The notes under the pieces are model-generated. The model worked only from the letters and a program-made list of their open reading frames with translations. It did no database searches and was not told where the DNA came from. A DNA stretch of 44,026 bases from Mucilaginibacter sp. UBA5151 (GTDB lineage Bacteria > Bacteroidota > Bacteroidia > Sphingobacteriales > Sphingobacteriaceae), in contig DHXR01000024.1 of assembly GCA_002413785.1 (NCBI GenBank), forward strand, positions 177,642-221,667, in the 5' to 3' direction. Positions 40,124-44,026 of the stretch are shown here, piece by piece (within the stretch, counting starts at the first letter, position 1; every line of letters starts with the position of its first letter). Both the position numbers and the translations under genes were made by a program.

Positions 40124-40645
40124 TTATGTACACCAATTATCAAGCCAGTAAACGGTTTGAACACATTTGTTTTTAAATGGGAATGGTTCAACTTTTAACA
40201 AACTTGTATTTATGGTCAAACTGCCACGGCGCTTACGGTCATTGAGAGTGCGCTCGCCCATGCTAAATGATATTCGATAAAGCTGCTTTAATTTCAGATG
40301 ACTGAATGCAAACTCACTGACCAGCTGCATTGCTTTCGTAGCGATTCCTTTACCCCAAAATTCCTTCTCACCGATTAAAATCTTCCATTGGGCGTCATGA
40401 TCTGAAATTTTGGTTAATTCAATATTTCCAATAGGCCGATCCGTGAAATTCAAACAAATAGCAAAACACTTAGCTGTAGTACTACCAAGAATGTATGATA
40501 ACCAGCCGGCCTCTATATCCAATGGCACGTATTGTTCCGGCATTTCGCCGGTACATTTCGGAAGGTCCGCGTCAATACCCCATTTTACATTATCCTGCGC
40601 ATCGCTGATGCGCAGGGGCCTAAGATAAATGCCATTAAGATTTAT
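40124..40645 (-). pseudogene. Broken GNAT acetyltransferase fused to a copA 3' remnant
   Basis: The RimJ/RimL-like GNAT frame begins INLNGIYLRPLRISDAQDN at 40645 with no usable start codon before it (an in-frame stop lies just upstream, the stop of the lipoprotein gene) and includes EFWGKGIATKAM, the acetyl-CoA site. The first ATG (40543) would lose the first strand. After LYRISFSMGE (about 40264) the sequence is no longer GNAT: DNA at 40190-40245 matches the 3' end of the P-type ATPase gene at 41316-41372 (ACTTTTAACAAACTTG, GCTTAC-GTCAT) with frame-shifting differences. It is a decayed chimera. Confidence 0.7.
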
Positions 40646-40651
40646 CGCATA

Positions 40652-41119
40652 TTATTTAACCGGGTGATGATATGCCTGCCTGATAACATTTAAATCGCGG
40701 CACCAGTGATTTACTTTAGCTGTATCACCCATGAATGTATGATTTGCCATCATGTTACTGCCATGCATAGTATTGCCGCCCATCATATTGTTATTTCCCA
40801 TCATACTGTCGTCATCAGTCAGTTCCTTGCAATATGTAAGGTAATGAACGTTGAACAGGGAATCGTTCATGCGATAAAGGCTGTCTTCCATCATTACAAG
40901 AGGGTTGGTGTAATGTCCATTCGGGGCCACTTGTGTTGCGAGTGAATGGGCGTTTAATGCAGCTATGTTGTAGTTTGTAAGCAGCAGTCCTTCAGTTTGA
41001 TTCAGTTGGGCTTTGATTTGGTTGGTGTTGATTGCATTCTGGCTGTCATTTTTTTTGCAGCTAACTGTGATTAGTGTAAGAAACGCCACCACAATTGTCA
41101 GGGAAATGGTTATTTTCAT
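40652..41119 (-). CDS. Met/His-rich lipoprotein of unknown function
   Basis: The 155-residue lipoprotein (signal with LITVSC, Cys21) has a helical body and then a Met/Asn/His stretch DDDSMMGNNNMMGGNTMHGS (about 102-121) with a last HHPVK. Such a cluster suits Cu(I)/Cu(II) binding in the periplasm. Family not recognised. It is downstream of the P-type ATPase gene with a 186-bp gap. Confidence 0.72.
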   Translation of the reverse strand: MKITISLTIVVAFLTLITVSCKKNDSQNAINTNQIKAQLNQTEGLLLTNYNIAALNAHSLATQVAPNGHYTNPLVMMEDSLYRMNDSLFNVHYLTYCKELTDDDSMMGNNNMMGGNTMHGSNMMANHTFMGDTAKVNHWCRDLNVIRQAYHHPVK

Positions 41120-41305
41120 TTTTTTGGATTTTAATTATTAAAATAAAAGCTGATGTAAAACTAAATACCTGACACGGTAAATAACATGGTAATGGTCATC
41201 ATTAAACATGATAATAATCATCTTTGACTTTACAAATCAATTAAAAACAATATATGAATAGGTTAAAGGTTTGGCTGATCTTTTCCCGATAGCAGGAGCT
41301 TGCTG

Positions 41306-43360
41306 TTACTGTTTTACTTTTAACAAACTTGCATTGATGGCAACAACTACTGTGCTTACAGTCATCAATACAGCTCCCGCTGCGGGGCTTAATACAATAC
41401 CCTCACTATAAAGGACTCCCGCTGCCAATGGTAAGGCAACCACATTATAGCCGGTAGCCCAGGCCAGGTTTTGGATCATCTTACGGTAAGTTGCTTTGCC
41501 AAATAAAATTAAGTTTACAATATCTTTGGGATTGCTATTCACCAGGACAATACCTGCTGTTTCGGCAGCAATATCGCTGCCTGATCCTACCGCAATGCCA
41601 ATATCAGCTTGTGCTAATGCCGGGGCATCATTAACCCCGTCCCCCGTCATGGCTACGAATTCGCCTTTTTTCTGTAGCTCTTTTATTTTTTTTAATTTTT
41701 CATCAGGCAGTACTTCGGCAATAAAACTATCCATTCCCAAAGTTTTACTCACGCTTGCTGCAACTTTATTGTTGTCTCCTGTAAGCAGTATAGATTTAAT
41801 CTTTTCTTGTTTTAAAATTTTAATTGCCTCTGCTGATTCGGGCCGTATTTTATCGGATAAAGCGATATATCCGGCTAATTTTTTATCAATTATTACAAAT
41901 ACAACCGTTTCTGTATCATCGGCGGTAAAGCCATCAGGAATGGTGATCTTATTTTCTTTTAAATAGCCCGGACTAACGACCAATATCTTTTTACCTTCTA
42001 CTGTTGCTTCAACACCTTTACCTGTTATGGCATTAAATTTTTCAGTTGCCGGTATTTTGATAGATAAGTCTTTTACTTTTTGCATGATGCCTGTCGCGAT
42101 TGGATGTTCTGATTTTTGTTCCAATGCAGATGCTAAACGAATGATCTCATTTTCCTTTAAGTCTTTATTGAGTGAAATTATTTTTGAGACTTCAAATTTT
42201 CCTACAGTTAATGTTCCTGTTTTATCAAAAACAATCGTTGTGATCTTTCTTGAGTTTTCAAATGCGTTTCTGTTCTTTATAAGTAATCCATTTTTAGCAG
42301 ATAAAGCTGTTGATTTCGCTACCACCAATGGCACCGCCAAACCCAAAGCATGAGGGCAGCAGATAACAATTACCGTTACCATTCTTTCTATAGCAAAGGC
42401 TAATGGTTGCCCCGTTAAATACCAATATAAAAATGTTGCAATACCGCTAAACAACGCAATAATGGTTAACCACCTTGCGGCTGTATCTGCTAACAACTGT
42501 GTTTTTGATTTTGACTTTTGTGCATCATCAACGAGCTTCACAACCTGGGAGAGATAGGAATCTTTCGCTGCATGAGATACGGTAACTTTAAAAGAGCCGC
42601 TTCCATTTATAGAACCGGCTATTACTTTATCGCCTTTTATTTTCTTTACCGGTTTTGATTCGCCAGTCAGCATCGATTCATTCAAATAACTTTCACCGTC
42701 TGATATATGTCCATCAGCTGCAACTTTTTCTCCCGGTTTTACCAGGATGATATCATTTTCTTTCAGTGTGTCAGTCTTGACATCATGAATCATATCAGGC
42801 ATAACCATGTGGGCATCTGATGGCATCAATTGCACCAATAACTCCAGTTCTTTTGACGCCCCTGCAATAGATTTCATTTCAATCCAATGCCCTAATAGCA
42901 TGATCAGGATCAGCGTATCCAGTTCCCAAAAGAAGTCCATTCCCCTTAAACCAAATATGGTGGCCGCGCTATAGCTATAGGCGACAGTAATCGCAAACCC
43001 GATGAGGGTCATCATGCCAGGGTTCTTCGCCTTCATTTCGCCCAGCCAGCCGGTTAAAAAGGGCCACCCGCCGTAAACAAATACGACGGATGCTATAGCA
43101 AAAAGCAGGTAGGAGGAACCGTTAAATCTGATATCCAGGTGCAGCCATTGCTGAATTTGCATAGACAGCAACATTACCGGAATTGTCAAAAACAATACGA
43201 CATAAAACCGCTTTTTAAAATCGGCGATCATCATGGCATGGTCATGCCCTTCCATACCCATTTTAGGGTTACTTCCGTGCTGCATTTTGCTGTGATCCAT
43301 TTTTGAATGATCCATTTTCTCCATTTTTGCAGGTTTTTCGGGTTGGCGCTGATGCTTCAT
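41306..43360 (-). CDS. Copper-translocating P1B-type ATPase (CPH motif, CopB-like)
   Basis: The 684-residue inner-membrane pump exports copper from the cytoplasm. It has no N-terminal HMA domain; instead a His/Met-rich N-terminus (KMDHSKMDHSKMQHG). Motifs: TGES in the actuator domain, CPH at 335-337 in VICCPHALGL (CopB-type transmembrane site), phosphorylation Asp379 in DKTGTLT, GDGVNDAPALAQADIGIAVG, and six C/N-terminal membrane helices. CPH pumps are usually placed in the CopB/P1B-3 group (Cu or Ag). The first ATG is used; a second one 12 codons on is possible. Follows the DUF302 gene by 87 bp. Confidence 0.93.
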   Translation of the reverse strand: MKHQRQPEKPAKMEKMDHSKMDHSKMQHGSNPKMGMEGHDHAMMIADFKKRFYVVLFLTIPVMLLSMQIQQWLHLDIRFNGSSYLLFAIASVVFVYGGWPFLTGWLGEMKAKNPGMMTLIGFAITVAYSYSAATIFGLRGMDFFWELDTLILIMLLGHWIEMKSIAGASKELELLVQLMPSDAHMVMPDMIHDVKTDTLKENDIILVKPGEKVAADGHISDGESYLNESMLTGESKPVKKIKGDKVIAGSINGSGSFKVTVSHAAKDSYLSQVVKLVDDAQKSKSKTQLLADTAARWLTIIALFSGIATFLYWYLTGQPLAFAIERMVTVIVICCPHALGLAVPLVVAKSTALSAKNGLLIKNRNAFENSRKITTIVFDKTGTLTVGKFEVSKIISLNKDLKENEIIRLASALEQKSEHPIATGIMQKVKDLSIKIPATEKFNAITGKGVEATVEGKKILVVSPGYLKENKITIPDGFTADDTETVVFVIIDKKLAGYIALSDKIRPESAEAIKILKQEKIKSILLTGDNNKVAASVSKTLGMDSFIAEVLPDEKLKKIKELQKKGEFVAMTGDGVNDAPALAQADIGIAVGSGSDIAAETAGIVLVNSNPKDIVNLILFGKATYRKMIQNLAWATGYNVVALPLAAGVLYSEGIVLSPAAGAVLMTVSTVVVAINASLLKVKQ

Positions 43361-43447
43361 TTCTGGATATTTATGCCATGTTGAAAAATATATTGAGGAG
43401 AATAATCTCTGTTGTTTGTAAGCGGATTTACTACGCTGTAAGTAAGG

Positions 43448-43834
43448 CTACAATTGCTCAATTACTTTTTGTAGCCTGGCCCTTATTTCAGTGGCAATAT
43501 CAAGCAAATTTTTATTTTCTATTGCTTGCATGGAAGCTAACGGATCAACAGCCGAAACCTCTACCTTGCCAGCTGTTTTTTCCTGAACGATCACATTACA
43601 AGGCAGCATAGTCCCGATTTTATCTTCTGCCATTAAGGCTTTATAGGCAAATGGCGGATTGCAGGCGCCAAGAATTTTGTAGTTATAAAAGTCCACATCC
43701 AGCTTTTTCTTTAAAGTAGCTTTTATGTCAATTTCTGTCAATATACCAAACCCTTCCCCTTTGAGCGCTTCTGTAACTTTTTGAATTGCATTGTCGAAAC
43801 TTCCTGCAATTGTTTTACTGAAATAGTATTCCAT
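43448..43834 (-). CDS. DUF302 family protein
   Basis: The 128-residue protein matches DUF302: FDNAIQKVTEALKGEGFGILTEIDI at about 13-37, YKILGACNPPFAYKAL at about 52-67 with the conserved Cys, LPCNVIVQE. DUF302 proteins are small cytoplasmic or periplasmic proteins found near metal-resistance and sulfur genes; the two cysteines could bind copper, as inference. It is upstream of the copper ATPase in the same direction. Confidence 0.9.
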   Translation of the reverse strand: MEYYFSKTIAGSFDNAIQKVTEALKGEGFGILTEIDIKATLKKKLDVDFYNYKILGACNPPFAYKALMAEDKIGTMLPCNVIVQEKTAGKVEVSAVDPLASMQAIENKNLLDIATEIRARLQKVIEQL

Positions 43835-43945
43835 GATTGTTTTATTTTAAGGTAAAAATTATTATTAAACAAAGACCTCTTTTTATAAACCCGTATTTAT
43901 ACAGGCTACGCTATTCTAAAAATATATTTTTTTGAATAGCGCTGA

Positions 43946-44023
43946 TCATTTTCTTTTTCGGAACCAGCTATACCATACTACCATAGCAAAAAAGAGGACG
44001 AGCAGGGAGAACCACCAAAACAT
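43946..44023 (-). CDS. Small membrane peptide or end of a partial gene
   Basis: The minus-strand frame ends FRKRK stop at 43946 and reads back through WWFSLLVLFFAMVVWYSW to ATG at 44023, three bases from the window edge. It is either a 25-residue single-helix protein with positive-inside tail or the C-terminal end of a longer gene that begins outside the window. Function is unknown. Confidence 0.4.
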   Translation of the reverse strand: MFWWFSLLVLFFAMVVWYSWFRKRK

Positions 44024-44026
44024 GTG

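Noticed and set aside
43303..43611. 102-codon plus-strand frame between P-type ATPase and DUF302 genes
   Set aside because: It overlaps both real genes in antisense and has no promoter or family features.

Overview
The window looks like a chromosomal segment of a Bacteroidota bacterium, most likely a Sphingobacteriaceae member of the Mucilaginibacter/Pedobacter type. This is an inference, from the rpmB-rpmG-DUF4295-ftsY-rimO gene order, a bacillithiol enzyme (BshC), promoters of the form TAnnTTTG, families such as HYC_CC_PP, DUF6799 and DUF6702, and intergenic spaces full of palindromic repeats. No rRNA, tRNA or CRISPR array was recognised.

Layout. (1) 0-6.4 kb is accessory DNA: an orphan antitoxin whose toxin gene seems cut off by a palindromic element, an NlpC/P60 lipoprotein, a secreted unknown, an AT-rich ATPase plus DUF4435/TOPRIM pair that matches the PARIS (AriA-AriB) anti-phage architecture, and a RelE-type toxin-antitoxin pair. 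(2) 6.4-21.7 kb is mainly housekeeping: a DUF2130 nuclease-like protein, a clan GH-A-like glycosidase lipoprotein, an SDR reductase, a membrane-anchored alpha/beta hydrolase, a DUF6702/HupE/M1-peptidase neighbourhood, bshC (carrying a repeat-derived insertion), and rimO-ftsY-DUF4295-rpmG-rpmB. (3) 22-30 kb is a toxin-antitoxin cluster: tacAT-like (DUF1778/GNAT), mazEF-like, relBE-like, a further orphan antitoxin and HEPN/MNT, interrupted by a DUF2971 gene, a secreted unknown and acetyl-CoA synthetase. The 3' end of the GNAT toxin gene is duplicated on the far side of mazEF. (4) 30.4-44 kb is a copper/heavy-metal resistance island on the minus strand: a CusA-type RND pump split into two overlapping ORFs, TolC-like channel, two tandem HMBD-bearing CusB-type adaptors, HMBD and HYC_CC_PP small proteins, a beta-propeller protein with a CGCC motif, Met/His-rich secreted proteins, a CPH-motif P-type ATPase and a DUF302 protein. 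Between these lie broken copies of a cusB 3' end, a copA 3' end and a GNAT gene, showing duplication and decay.

How it works together. The copper genes would move metal from cytoplasm (P-type ATPase) and periplasm (RND-adaptor-TolC) out of the cell, with Met/His/Cys-rich secreted proteins as likely periplasmic binders. The PARIS-like pair and toxin-antitoxin modules form an accessory defence or maintenance set. The most notable non-coding signal is several families of palindromic elements made of two inverted hairpins. One family shows compensatory base changes between copies, one copy appears to have truncated a toxin gene, and a related repeat plus four 8-bp units sits inside bshC, where slippage would shift the reading frame. 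All identifications come from reading the sequence; no database search was run.
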